A stretch of DNA of 64,000 bases, from NCBI GenBank assembly GCA_010015805.1, contig ML978122.1, positions 1,708,453 through 1,772,452 of the forward strand, written 5' to 3'. Under the pieces are notes generated by a model that worked only from the letters and a program-made list of their open reading frames with translations, had not been told where the DNA came from and did not search any database. Position 1 is the first letter of the stretch. Each line of letters begins with the position of its first letter. A program made the translations under genes and the position numbers. Below are positions 1 through 10,852 of this stretch, piece after piece. Source of the stretch: Rhizodiscina lignyota (taxonomy: Eukaryota; Ascomycota; Dothideomycetes; Aulographales; Rhizodiscinaceae).

Positions 1-66
1 AATAAACACGCTTATTGATTAAAATTTAGTATATCTGTGCCTAATTCAAGCACCTAGGCCGGGCGA

Positions 67-993
67 TCATGCCCGTCGCCGCGTAGAAGGACTCTTCTGC
101 TTTGGCGCAGCTCCGGTGCTAGAACCCATCGCAATTGGCTGCTTCCTGCTCGATCCCGATTTGACCTTCGTGGACGAGGTAGACTTGCTCGCCGGGCTGT
201 TCCAATAGTACAGCATTTGCGCCGCGAGCACTGCATTCAACGCGAATCCTGCGATGAATCCGTACAGAATCAGTGGATCGTCCACCTCTTGTAGCGTTGT
301 GAAGATTCGTGATAGTGAGCCTGCGAGATAATTGAAGACCTAATTCTGTCAGTCTAATCGCCTATTCCCAGTTGCTGTAGGAGTTCCACATACCGCGAAG
401 GCACTGAGCTGTCCAGTTCCTCCCTGGCTCCAATTCGCATAGATCTGTGGCGCCTTGCTCGCGACACCCAGCACGCCTGCACCAGCTTGGAGCAAGCTCA
501 GCATCTTTGCATCCACTAGCTGCTCATTAAAGAGCGCGTATACAGCTGCTCCTAGCCCTGCAATAAACACAGCAGCGCCTGCTCCTTTGCCACTAAACTG
601 CAGCACCAGTGTCGCAATAGCAACATTTTGCACCGCGATCAGCGCTGTCTCGCCATATGTACTAAAAGGAAATCCTTGTCGGACATTATACGCAAGTGTG
701 ATGATGAAGGCGGAGGTTTCGAGGAGGTAGGATAGGAAGGAGATTCCCTCGCTGCTGCGGCTGTTGAGCAACTTCAAGAGCTGTGGAATCTTGACGATGG
801 AGCTGGCGCAGATGATGCCGATGCCCAGGCCCTTAGAGATTCCTAGCTTGACGCACTCCGGCGAGGAGGTAAAGTCGACATTGAGAATCAAGGTCTTGTA
901 GCACTCTGAGCCGATGAGCGAGATTCCAATGTCGCGAATGGGCGCAGGGAGATTATGCGTGATGGGCTGTAACGCATTTCGAAGAGAGTCCAT
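67..993 (-). CDS. MPDU1-like PQ-loop protein (dolichol-phosphate-sugar utilisation)
   Basis: Two exons (993-394 and 339-67) flank a 54-bp GTATGT...TAG intron; the join reads SAFAV-FNYLAGS and gives about 290 residues, the usual MPDU1/Lec35 length. Seen: two PQ-loop repeats, the first around IVKIPQLLKLLNSRSSEG and the second around SKAPQIYANW, each followed by hydrophobic helices, and a basic Ser/Lys-rich cytosolic tail ending in RRR. Known for the family: MPDU1 is an ER membrane protein needed for use of mannose- and glucose-phosphate-dolichol in N-glycan, GPI-anchor and O-mannose synthesis. The start is the first ATG before the conserved N-terminal block. It diverges from the SAP-motif gene. 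Family assignment is firm; function is inferred from homology. Confidence 0.88.
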
Positions 994-1485
994 GATGGTG
1001 AGAATAACTCAAAAGTTTTGTGTACGAAGTTACTAGCAAATCGGGCTCGCGAAAGTCGATCTGTAAACAACTTGAGGATGACGCCGATTGAAGCTTGGCG
1101 GTCTTGGCAGCAACGTGACCGCGTGTCCGATCCGCGATTGAGGCTGATTGGTGTGTTGCGAGAACCTTGGAATTTGGCACGGATCCCTCATGTCGGGTCC
1201 AGTGAGGTGACGGCCGACGAGAATGACGTCGTCAAACGGCGCACAAAAGCATAAACTGCAGCTCTTGACAAGGATCGGTATCGTCTCCCAAGGGATGATC
1301 GGTGATGTTATTGTAGAATCGACGCGTCCCCAGATCGTCCGTCGTCTGTGCCCGGCGACTCCGCAAGGACAATGACGTATCGTAACCCAGAATCACTCTC
1401 CTGGACTTTGACATATATATTCTGGGCCTCCAAGCTCTGGAGCTGAGTTCCAATTCCAAACTCACTTGAACCTTCTGAAATTCCA
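994..1485. promoter_or_regulatory. Divergent intergenic promoter (MPDU1-like / SAP gene)
   Basis: 492 bp between two divergent starts. A CRE-like TGACGTC lies at about 1224-1230 and a TATA-like ACATATATATTC at about 1410-1421, roughly 70 bp before the SAP-gene ATG. No convincing gene is seen inside. The elements are pattern matches only. Confidence 0.4.
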
Positions 1486-2725
1486 ATGGCTCATCATTAT
1501 AGCTTGCGCAAGAGGCCCTTGGCACCCAGCGATGCCAATTGCCCAAGTCCAAAAGCCATCAAGACGACAGCCGACGGCCAAGAGAATGAGACTGCCAATG
1601 CCTGGTATGACACGCTGAACGTGAAGCATCTCACTCAGCTTTGCGAAGACCGCGGCATAAAGCGCTTGGGCAGTAGCACCAACAACTAGTTCTCATTGAG
1701 TATGTTCCAAGACCATATCTGTTTGGGGCATGAGTATTAACAACGATGCAGTCGCCTTAAAGATGCCGACCGCAAAGGCAACATCGTTGTGGAAGATCTC
1801 AACGCAGAAGAGATTAACCAACGTGCCCGAGAAATAAAACCAAAGTTAGAAGAGAGGAAAGGACAGAGGTTGATATACCTGAATGACAGAGAGGAAGAGG
1901 TACTGGACCGGCTGAACCAAGAAACTGGTGCCACTCAAGGTCGCCAGGCGCAGCTTAACGATATGCGCGTTCCCCGTATTGTGTGGGCGGAGGACCATCT
2001 CCGGGATGCTGTCGAACATGGCAACTTCCCGATCGTCTACACCAGCGCAGATGACATGACGGAGATGTGCAAATTGCGGGGTGTTTCAGCGAAAGGCACA
2101 AAGGACCAATTGAAAGGGTAAGGCCAACCGTTTTGTTTTACCTTTCCATTGTTTTGAAAGTGATCGTTGACAGACTACAGGAGGTTGATGCTTCTCGACG
2201 AAGAAATGATGAAGAAAAACAAGCCATACATCGATAGACAAAAGGCAGACGCCCTTCGTCATTCCCCAGCAGGCCGTCGAGCTTTGGAGATCATGACTGG
2301 TCTTGAACGCAAGGAGTATGGCGGAAAGGACCCTGTTCCACGAGACGAGTCAAAGGGTTGTGAGGAAAGATCATTGAATGTAGCGGAGGAAGAGGTCTCT
2401 ATCATAGCGCAACAGTTGTTGGATGAAGACAAAGTCCCTGAAGCTGGCGTGATTGGAGCGAGATTGATGTGGTCAAAGATACCAACCTGGCTACAAGCTG
2501 GAATGACATCAGGCTATACCAGCTTACACGCCGAGGAGTTGAAGGAGATTTTGTCATTGCGGGGTCAAGATACGCGTGGGCTGAAACCTGAACTCATCGG
2601 GTAAGTGCATTCTGGAAATGAGACCCATTGCTTGATACTGATGATACAATAGGAAGTTGGAGGCGTTGGACATTGCTTACTGCCACGACCATAATCTGGA
2701 GATCAAAGGTCACTTTTCCGAGTAA
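1486..2725 (+). CDS. Protein with three SAP-like motifs; apparent 1-nt frameshift in exon 1
   Basis: Four exons: 1486-1699, 1752-2117, 2181-2600 and 2653-2725, with introns of 52, 63 and 52 bp starting GTATGT, GTAAGG and GTAAGT. Three SAP-like helix-extended-loop-helix motifs are seen: LCEDRGIKRLG (exon 1), MCKLRGVSAKGTKDQLKGRL (exons 2-3), and ILSLRGQDTRGLKPELIGKL (exons 3-4). The last two motifs each span an intron. SAP motifs usually bind DNA or RNA, so a nucleic-acid role is likely but unproved. Oddity: exon 1 meets TAG at 1687, yet the next frame continues as QLVLI and splices in phase to DRLKDADRKGN, completing the first SAP motif. One nucleotide therefore seems to be missing near 1680-1686. 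It may be a sequencing error or a young pseudogene. I cannot name the gene. Confidence 0.6.
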
Positions 2726-2808
2726 CGCGAAGGTCATTGGATTCACCATTAGTGAATCTCGAATCGCGTTTCGGAGTTCAAATCCTTTGTTTTCGTCTTG
2801 CGTATCAT

Positions 2809-4800
2809 TTAAGTATCTTCGCTGCTGCTAGAATCAGAGCTTATGTGGCTTTCCAAAGTATCTTTCTTCCGTCTCTTTCCCTTCCAGCCACGGCGCGGAG
2901 GGATTAGTTGAAGGAAACCATCAAGATGTACACTCCCCACAAGAATATCCTGAGGATCTGTGGCTTCCACAGTGACATCCTTATGTATGTTACGAACGTG
3001 CTTTTCCATTTTCGTGATGCTCGAAAATTCCTTTCTGTGCCGAGGACATTCTTCCACAGGACAGCAAAGCCGTAGGTCAACGCTGTTAGTTGCGGCCTGA
3101 AGGCTACTTATTCGGTGCACAGCATCGCTCAGAGGATTTGGAGTTTCGCTGCCACCCCCGGCTCTGATTCCATGATTGGTTTCCTCATTGGTGTCTCCTG
3201 TGACGTTGAATATCATTGTCTCTCCGAAGAGCTCGTTGCACCGCTTTGCAGCTCGGTCAATGACCTTGGGATCCCATCCCAGTATGGCAGCAATCCCCAA
3301 GATTTCACTCCAGTCGCGGGGATTTCGCTGAATCACTCTTTTGTTCTCATCTGGTTCGCTAATTGTCTCTGGTACTTCATGCTCACCAAGCTCTCTTTTG
3401 TTGCTGTTGTGTTGCCTTTGTGGCTGGGATGACGACCGCATCTTAGTTTCGCGAGAGTTATGCATCGGCAATCGCTCACTGTGCTGTTGGCGATATCCTA
3501 AAGCCCTTCGACGAGCACCTTCATCCTCCATAGAACCATTTGTGCTATCATTCTCATCATCGTCAATTGAACGTGGCAGTTCTTCACCATCCTCAGAAGA
3601 CTCCGTTTCGTCTCTGACTTGCCGTATCTCTTCGCGAAGCCGCTTGTGCATCGCATAGTATGATTCACCTTCTCTTTTCTCATACTTGGTAGATCCCTGA
3701 GGCCTCCCTACTGGTCTTCCTGTCCGCCTGTGCTTAGCAGTATAATACCCCTGGCTGCTATTGTCATAGTGAGAGTGAACACCTTTTTGCGTCGACCTCT
3801 TCCTGCTCGTTGATTGTGTCCTCGACTGGCGCTGGCCTCTGGGTTGTGCCTCGTGGTCGTCTGCGTCATAGTTGTCGTTAAAGTGACCTTCACGGGAGTG
3901 GTGCAGCTTCATCAATAACTGGTCGAATTTCGAGAGAATCGAGCAGATGGTTGGTTGTATGATTGCCTTAGCTTTGTCGTCGTCCGCCAAAACTGCCGTT
4001 CGCATTGCATCAAAGCCTTGTGCTGCAGCATGAAATTGCCGCTCTTCTGTTTCCGAGTTTGACACATCTTCACCCTCTCGCCCCTCAACTTCCACTCCCT
4101 GTACTTTGTCCTTGTCTTTGGATGCTAGCCCATTCACAGAGCCGCCTTTCTCCACCCACATCTCCTTCGCCCTTCTCATCATCACCCCACCAAGTAACTC
4201 CTCAAGCTCCGCACTAGGTTTCAATCCTACCCTCATTTTCATCGTCCCTTCGTCGTCGTCATCGGGGACGCCGAATTTCTCTCCCGGTCTGGGTACGATC
4301 TCCGGTCTGAGCGGCCAAGCCGTCCATCCTGCATGAGGAGTCCATTTTGCGTGCTTCTCCTTTGGGTACCAATTTTCTCTTGAGGCGACAGAGAGCCGTT
4401 GAACAGATTCATCCGCGAAGGAGCTCGTCAACTTCCGCCTTTTGAGAGCATGCGCATTGTATAAATGAACACTCAAATCATCGGCACGCAACTGTTCGAG
4501 ACTTGCCCATATGCCTCGCTCTTCCGCTGTGTACTTTTGCCATTTCTGTGCCTTCCCGTGGAATCTGTTTGGCCGGGTATCATCTTCTGAGTCTGGCAGA
4601 ATTTGGGAGTCAGTGTCTAATGAGTCATTATTATTGATCGGGGAGATGGCATTTTCGTGCTGAGGGTCGAGGAGACCATCGAAAGTGTCGCTATGAGCAT
4701 TTGTATCGTTTTCACCGTTGGGAGATCCACTCGTCGACGTGACTGCCAATGGACTTGATGAGGATGATTCTTCCGACGGTCCTCCAAAGACAGATGCCAT
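2809..4800 (-). CDS. RRN9: RNA polymerase I initiation factor Rrn9-like protein
   Basis: Single exon, 663 residues. Residues about 76-124 carry the Rrn9 domain signature: RPNRFHG, then TAEERGIWASLEQLRADDLS, then VHLYNAHALKRR. The middle is charged and disordered. Near the C terminus lies a C2H2-like finger, CPVEECPRHRKEF followed by HVRNIHK, which filamentous-fungal homologues often have. In yeast Rrn9 is a subunit of the upstream activation factor that recruits Pol I to rDNA, so a nucleolar transcription role is inferred. Its stop lies 83 bp from the convergent SAP-gene stop. The first Met is chosen because upstream sequence loses coding character. Divergence outside the signature is normal for this family. 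Confidence 0.85.
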   Translation of the reverse strand: MASVFGGPSEESSSSSPLAVTSTSGSPNGENDTNAHSDTFDGLLDPQHENAISPINNNDSLDTDSQILPDSEDDTRPNRFHGKAQKWQKYTAEERGIWASLEQLRADDLSVHLYNAHALKRRKLTSSFADESVQRLSVASRENWYPKEKHAKWTPHAGWTAWPLRPEIVPRPGEKFGVPDDDDEGTMKMRVGLKPSAELEELLGGVMMRRAKEMWVEKGGSVNGLASKDKDKVQGVEVEGREGEDVSNSETEERQFHAAAQGFDAMRTAVLADDDKAKAIIQPTICSILSKFDQLLMKLHHSREGHFNDNYDADDHEAQPRGQRQSRTQSTSRKRSTQKGVHSHYDNSSQGYYTAKHRRTGRPVGRPQGSTKYEKREGESYYAMHKRLREEIRQVRDETESSEDGEELPRSIDDDENDSTNGSMEDEGARRRALGYRQQHSERLPMHNSRETKMRSSSQPQRQHNSNKRELGEHEVPETISEPDENKRVIQRNPRDWSEILGIAAILGWDPKVIDRAAKRCNELFGETMIFNVTGDTNEETNHGIRAGGGSETPNPLSDAVHRISSLQAATNSVDLRLCCPVEECPRHRKEFSSITKMEKHVRNIHKDVTVEATDPQDILVGSVHLDGFLQLIPPRRGWKGKRRKKDTLESHISSDSSSSEDT

Positions 4801-5160
4801 GATCCAGGTTCGCGCAAAAGTCAGGGCTGAATGGCTCCATTAAAGTTCCAAAGTGCACACGAACATATGGTGTTATGGAAGAGGAAAGTTGTGTTCAGAG
4901 CAGGGCAGGTTGCTTTTCTGCGAAACACCAAACAAAACTTGGAATTGTTCTCGTTGGCAAGTCCTCAAAGTATTATGAATGTTGAGGCCGATCTACGCAA
5001 CAACACTATCCATCTATTGCGTAATTCATTTATCAATCCAGCTATGCTCAGGGAGACAAAAAGAGATCTTGGTGCCACAGAATGGCAAAAAGCAAAAATA
5101 ATCGGGCCTGGCCGGGACTTGAATGACATGTTAGTTGATGAAGTTTTGATGAGGGATTGT
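4801..5160. other. Intergenic, no gene recognised
   Basis: Upstream of the Rrn9 start. An open frame of about 115 codons at 4831-5178 shows no recognisable domain and overlaps the tRNA-like element, so I do not call it. Confidence 0.4.
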
Positions 5161-5263
5161 GGGACTGGCTTACTTTGAACCCGGGGCCTGTCACATTCTC
5201 GGACGACTTAGCGTCCAGGCTTTGAGTCCCGAAGCGACAATCATACCACTAGACCACCAGGCC
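5161..5263 (-). tRNA. tRNA-Pro(CGG)-like sequence with intron, degenerate T arm
   Basis: On the minus strand the 5' half reads GGCCTGG followed by TGGTCTAGTGGTATGA, a good acceptor strand, D arm and A box, and then GTCGC-TTCGGG, an anticodon stem with CGG (proline). An insertion of about 30 nt follows anticodon-loop position 37, where nuclear tRNA introns sit. The 3' half resumes as GTGACAGG and ends in CCAGTCC, which pairs with the 5' strand at six of seven positions. The T-stem strands (CCCGG and GTAAG) do not pair and the B box (GGTTCAAAG) is weak. Probably a decayed tRNA gene. A covariance-model score would decide. Confidence 0.5.
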
Positions 5264-5628
5264 GAAAATTCGTGTTTTGAAAACGCTCTAAAACCTATAA
5301 TCTCTACCAAAATTAAATTAAATTGCCAAGTCGCCAGGGTATCTTGATTTGACCAATGTCGAAAAGGAACGGAAACTCTTACTCACATGAACCGTGGACC
5401 ACCAGGCCGCTCGTCTCGTCTTACTCTTCTCTTGCTCTTTCTGGCAAGAGGTAAGATGCAAACCTCTTCAGCCTGATGTGTCATCTGTATGCTTAGCCAG
5501 AGTTCACTGAAAGTGGCTTCTCAATTGAGTCTCCACTTTCGATGATTCCCCTTTATTTATGAAAATACTTAATCTACGGTAAACTCAAAGGAAAAGCTCA
5601 AGTCGCAGTCTCCATTTCTCACAGCAAA
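5264..5628. promoter_or_regulatory. Promoter region of the SDR gene
   Basis: 365 bp between the tRNA-like element and the SDR start. It is AT-rich near 5550-5590. A TTATTTATGAAAATA stretch at about 5552-5566 could serve as a TATA-like region. Nothing else is recognised. Confidence 0.3.
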
Positions 5629-6570
5629 ATGCTGACCACCGCGTTTCAATGCATTGGCGCGGCTTACTTGATCTATGCGGCTTACAGAATTCTCGATTTC
5701 AATTCCATCTGGCTTCTGCCCAAAAAGTCTCTCTCACGATACCAGCGACGACCCGAAAGAGCCTGGGCATTGATCACAGGCGCATCTGCAGGTATTGGTC
5801 GAGGCTGCGCCGAAGAACTAGCAGCTCGTGGGTTCAGCGTTATTTTACTAGGACACAAACCGGACGAACTCGCATTAGTCCAGAGAGAAATCAACAGGAA
5901 TTCGCCAACGGTGGATGTGAAAGTTCTTGTCCTGGATGTGATCAAAGCCACAAATGCGGAGATCGAGCAAACGTTCAAGACCATCAGCGCTCTACCCATC
6001 ACCATTCTCGTCAATAATGTTGGAGGCGTCCCAATTGCCCAACCAGCGATCAGAGGCTTTGCTGACCAGACCGCCGACGAGATTGATCGCACTATCAATT
6101 TGAACGCTCGATTTATGGCCCAGCTCACTCGACTCATGCTCCCAGTACTTGCGCAAAACGGTCCGTCTTTGATGATGAATCTCAGCTCCATCGGGCATCT
6201 TGGTATGCTAGGCGTCGTGCCATACAGTGGCACTAAAGCATATGTCGCCGCGATAAGCAGAGGAATCGCTCGAGAGACAAAAGCCAGTGGCCGACCCGTC
6301 GACATTGTCGCAGTCTTACCGGTTGAAGTTGCGACGGAGTCTAACAACGTGGCGTTGCAACCGGGGACGCCTACCAGCCGGCAATTTGCGAAGGCGATGA
6401 TGGATTACGTTCCCAGGGCTGCGTCGAAGGGGATATTGCAGTTGTGCCCGTATTGGCAGCATGCAGTCCAGATGGCGATAATGGAGATGCTGCCGGAATG
6501 GTTGTTCACTAAGATTGTGCTAGTAAGCTTCAAGCAGAAAATGGCGTTGATTAATGGAAAGCAAAAGTAG
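5629..6570 (+). CDS. Short-chain dehydrogenase/reductase, KAR/17beta-HSD-like
   Basis: Single exon, 313 residues. A hydrophobic N-terminal segment (IGAAYLIYAAYRIL) resembles the membrane anchor of 3-ketoacyl-CoA reductases and 17beta-HSD3/12. The classical SDR core is complete: the cofactor motif TGASAGIGRG, the NNVGG motif, the catalytic Ser in NLSSIG, and YSGTK with Tyr and Lys four residues apart. The NNVGG form and the anchor favour the very-long-chain 3-oxoacyl-CoA reductase/steroid branch (NADPH, ER membrane). Yeast IFA38 would be the model, but the gene is too generic to name. A second hydrophobic stretch lies near the C terminus. It converges on the transcription-factor gene. Confidence 0.8.
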   Translation: MLTTAFQCIGAAYLIYAAYRILDFNSIWLLPKKSLSRYQRRPERAWALITGASAGIGRGCAEELAARGFSVILLGHKPDELALVQREINRNSPTVDVKVLVLDVIKATNAEIEQTFKTISALPITILVNNVGGVPIAQPAIRGFADQTADEIDRTINLNARFMAQLTRLMLPVLAQNGPSLMMNLSSIGHLGMLGVVPYSGTKAYVAAISRGIARETKASGRPVDIVAVLPVEVATESNNVALQPGTPTSRQFAKAMMDYVPRAASKGILQLCPYWQHAVQMAIMEMLPEWLFTKIVLVSFKQKMALINGKQK

Positions 6571-7149
6571 AGTGTATTCAAAGAGGCTAACTGGCATCCC
6601 TTGTGAGGCTTTGACGGTTCCAAGTAATACATGGTACAAGAAACTGCCTCCTTGGCCCAAACAGTAGCTTCCATTTTACGTGCGAATGCGTAAACCCACA
6701 ACTCAAAGATGACAAGAATGAAGAACTTGCGGGAAGATACTTCGCTTTCGAAGACGGGCTTCAGATCGGCGGATTTGGCGGGATTGAACTCCTCCGGAAC
6801 GACCGGTTCAATATTGACGGAAGCCTTCTCTGGCATCGTGCACATAGCGGTGATGTTGGGGAACAAGCCGACGACGTTATATTCACAATACCCTTGGTAA
6901 AGCTCAAGCGGGAGCAAAGTACATCATGGGAGATTATGATAGCAGCTTCTTCGTTCCCCTACGAGGATCGGGGATCGATGGAACTCGATCCACTGATGCG
7001 AGCAGGAGAATTGGGAAATATCGGAAGACATTAAATGAAATTCTATCGGGTATCTGTAACATGTATGCAAACGCCTTGACATAGTCCCTAGCGTGTGCAA
7101 AGAAGTGGCAAAAAGTGTCCCTCGCGCTCCTGAACCTGACCCCGGTTTT
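6571..7149. other. Convergent 3' intergenic region
   Basis: About 580 bp between the SDR and transcription-factor stops. It presumably holds both 3' UTRs. Short frames on both strands have no recognisable content. Confidence 0.4.
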
Positions 7150-9594
7150 CTATGATTTTAGCGGCGGTGGAGCAGTGAATCCGTTCAGACCGTACTGTTC
7201 GAAATTCGATGTCGGCTCCAAGCTGAAATCGGACAAGAAGAAATTATCGTCGAACGCCCATCCCAGATCCGAGAAGAACGTGTCTTCTAAGAGTGGCATT
7301 GGTTGTTGCTGCAGAGATTGCTGGGGTGTAGGCTGCTGGACACTCTCAATTGACTGGCCAGTTCCTTCCGATGTAGAATTCGTCGCTGGAGCTTCCAGTG
7401 GAGGTTCTGTGAAGTTAGCAACATCGAAGCAGATATTGTCGTATCTGGTGACATACCTGATTTGACTTCCGCTGGCGGATATGCGCCGGACTGTCCACCA
7501 AATTCTATTGCATTGTTAGCCATGATCATGGTAAAATTGCCTCTGGGATGATGCTTACCAGTTCGCCACCACCAAACTGCGTCAAATACAGGTGACATTG
7601 CCAATCTGCTCCGGATCCGTAGTGTAGAGAACTCGGAGCCATCAGCATCTTTGAAAGCCTTTTCGCTATTCCAGAGGAGAGTGAGAAGCTGTAGATTACG
7701 GGAAGGGAGGTCGTCGTTGTCCACGATTAAACGTTTTGAGATGTTGAGAGAGAGGAAGAAGGAAGATTTCGCTCGCTCGACTTCAAGGAAGCGGCTTGCA
7801 GAGGTTTTGAGGAGCCTCAAAAGAGTGTACGAGGCGATGATCGTTCCCGCAATAACCTGATACGGCGCATAACCAAGGACTTGCGAATCTTTGTCCATAC
7901 GATCGACATGCTCGAGCAGCATGTTGGATCGCAGGAAGAGTTGAGTGACAGCCTCGGCATCCGATGTCCAGTTACTCTTGTAAAAGTAGAACACGAGCAA
8001 ATTCATGTATGAGACGTGCATAAAAAGTTGGTCCATTGCTGCAAGGCATCAGCATAAGCACAGCATTCCAGAGAAGCTACGAGAGCTCACCGTTGACGGC
8101 CAAGTATTCGAGGTCTTTGATCTGGGCAATAAAGACGCCGAGAAGAACGCTCATAGCGCGCTCCTGATCGTTTGACATGATCTGAAGCCCATTCTCGAGG
8201 AGTGCCTTGCAGGCTCGGCAGACAATATTTTGGAAATCCAACTGCAACTTGAGCGAGGGTGAGAGGCTTTGAATAAGACGTCTGCGCTGTTCAATATCTT
8301 GAACGGTATCGACGAGGATGAATGGAGTTTGCCTGTGAATGTTAGGAAAGCAAAACAGACGGCAAGGCTTTACATACCCCATCAAGCTGCTCAACCTATT
8401 TTCAACAGAGGTCAGTCAGCCCGCACACTCCAAGAGACGGGCGACGAACTCACCTTTGGTAAACTATTACACACCAAGCCCAGAGCTCTGCACGGCGAAT
8501 GATTTCGGCCTCCGTAAGCTTTATCCTCACTCTAGCAAAGTCCTGAGTTGCAGTAGGGTGGTGTAGTCCCAACTGCATAGCGAGATGTGGAAGAGCCCCA
8601 GCTATAGCGAAGGTAACGTCTGAGGTGATACCGTTCTTTGGAAAGGGCCATGCGACGACAAGGAGTAAACCTTTAATGGTGCTTAATGACATGTCGCGTT
8701 GCTTCATCGACATCAACGCCATATCGATGATGCTCGAGCTAAGAGCTTTCATGACAGAAGGGTCTGCGGGATAGCGTCGAACGCCGATACCTATAATTGC
8801 CCAGAAGAGGAAAGGGGAGTGAGTGAAGATGAAGTTTGGTCGGCCACTGTGGTTGAAGATCGGAAGCCATGGATGATATCTCCTGTAGTAGCTAGACGTC
8901 TCTTTTAGTAATTACAAATACCGCAATTTTAGGGAGAGCCTCACAGGTCAAATATGCCGTCTATCGTTCGCCCATCAAGCTCGACGCTCTCAAGGCGCCG
9001 CGGTAACGTAGGCTCCTGGGTGTCCCCTATAGTTGTAAAAGTACTATCTGCTGATATAGGATGAGCTGGTCCTGCGAGAGCTGGATCGATTGGTGCAGAT
9101 GAGAGCAATGGCGGCCCGGAAGACCTGCCAGTGCTTGCTGCTCGCGCTACCTCAGGAGAAGGCAGAGTCAGTGGCCGACTCATAGCATCTAACTGTGCGG
9201 CGGCAAGCAGCATTGACGTCGGGGAGCTACTATCTGCGACTTCATGAGTCTGTAGCTGTCTTCTCAAGGCAGATGTCTCCCGTTCCAGTTCGGATAGACG
9301 GCTGAATGTAACGTTAGCTTCCGCCGGGGAAGGATGGCGTCAACAGCACTTACCGTCGTTTGTGTTCTCGCTTGAAAGGATCGGAAATGACGCATTGAAG
9401 ATTCATTTTCCTGCATCTTGAACACGGTACATCGGATCCCACCACGACATCGCAACGGACCTATCGCGTTGAGTAAGTCAGGTGACGTCGATCAAAGTAA
9501 TACGGCGAACATCTGCAGGTACAACAAGTCGAACCTTTTGCTGACGGCATTGCGTACAAGCCTTGCGGCCTCTCTTTGGAGCAGAGCTGGTCAT
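7150..9594 (-). CDS. Zn2Cys6 transcription factor, Leu3/War1-type
   Basis: Nine exons, all in phase: 9594-9535, 9460-9354, 9301-8945, 8891-8454, 8395-8378 (only 18 nt), 8332-8091, 8038-7559, 7504-7457 and 7406-7150. Introns are 45-74 bp. The binuclear cluster is split by the first intron: ACTQCRQQK, then VRCDVVVGSDVPCSRCRKMN with the sixth Cys in LQC. A basic linker and a short coiled coil (RRRLSELERETSALRRQLQ) follow. The middle-homology region begins DLYYRRYHPWLPIF and continues SPFLFWAIIGIG. This layout and the KACxxCRQxK cluster resemble Leu3/War1-family regulators of amino-acid or weak-acid responses; the real target is unknown. The C terminus is Gln-rich then acidic/aromatic, as in activation domains. 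The start ATG has an in-frame stop just upstream. Confidence 0.87.
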
Positions 9595-10852
9595 TAGTCA
9601 GTATATTGTTGTTTGAAAGAATGAGCGTCAGGAAACTTGCTGGGATGGACTTTGATCCATTCCTCAACTCTGGCCCCCAGCTCTCGCCCCGGACTAGGGG
9701 GGTATCATGCGGCAATACGCCCTCAGCAAACTTGAGAGAAAGGCAGTCTGATATCTCGGATGTGATTCGCGCCAGCTCAACGTCGTACTTGCGTTACCGA
9801 GAGGAATTGAAGTGTTGAGTCTGAAGGACCAGCGGCGCGCGACTTGAAAGTTCTCTTTCGGCTGGCGCGGCTTTGGCGAGTGCTGATTGGCTATCGTATT
9901 TTCGTACGTTTCCGCGAGGTTGGTCCGGAAACATACATATTCCGTTTCCGACATTCCGGCTTACCTAAGTCACGGTTTCTTCAATGTCCCAATGCGGACG
10001 GTGTGCGAACTTCACACCAGGCACGTTCACTCTACAAACCTCATCGCGTCTTCAACAATCACGGCTGCTCGACCGAGCCACCTCTGCTCAGCTGAGCCGC
10101 GTAGGATGCGGCCTCCTCAGCCTCCCTTTCAGCCTTGGGTCGACCTCACCGAGGGTCCACTGCCGGTAGCAGGTATGTAGCCTCGTTGCCTCACCGGCGT
10201 ATTCGAAAGAGACGCGAACCAATAGATCCTTTCTTGGTCTTCCCTAAGCGTGTTTTCCTTCTTTGTTCCTGCATTAGGCTCCTGTCACTTTACTCTAACT
10301 TCGGTCTATGAAAGAGTTGGATTTCGACTTCTCCAAGTTCTCATATCTTTCGCTCCTGCTTTCTGACCGGCATGAACGCCCACATCAAGTGCGGCCTCAC
10401 TGAAACTGACATAAACCCCTCAACACTATCACTTTGTGAGCCAAAATCTGCCTTAGGAGTCTAGGACGTGCCATGTAGACTGAGCCACACCCTTCAGGCC
10501 AGTTAAGGCCACGATCTGTGGCAAATTCTCCACTCGCTGTGGCTCTCAGTCCTGCTCTGCCACGCTTAGACACGACAAAATCCCTCACTGAATCGGCCTT
10601 GTATGGATGAAAATGGGTAGGAGCCTCAATTATTTTGTTTATCTTTTAGTATAATTCCCAGCCACGCTCTAGCACCGTCCGCGTGCCCCTTCGCCCTAGC
10701 AGCTAATATCTGACTTTAACTCTCTCTGTCTACTGCGTCTCACCGAACACCCATTGCCTGCTCCCACCGAAGTCACATTCTCACTTCGCCTTGGTCATTC
10801 CGGTTTCCGTCTCAGCTACAAATAAGCAACCTGTGTCACTGTTTCTGCCACC
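9595..10852. other. Long intergenic region with pyrimidine-rich tracts
   Basis: About 1.26 kb between divergent genes. An ATG at 10106 opens a 22-codon Pro-rich reading frame that runs into a good donor-like GTATGT at about 10173. This could be a first coding exon or a uORF of the downstream gene, but I could not trace a second exon. The 10220-10380 stretch is T/C-rich like a fungal 5' UTR. No other gene is recognised. Confidence 0.35.
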
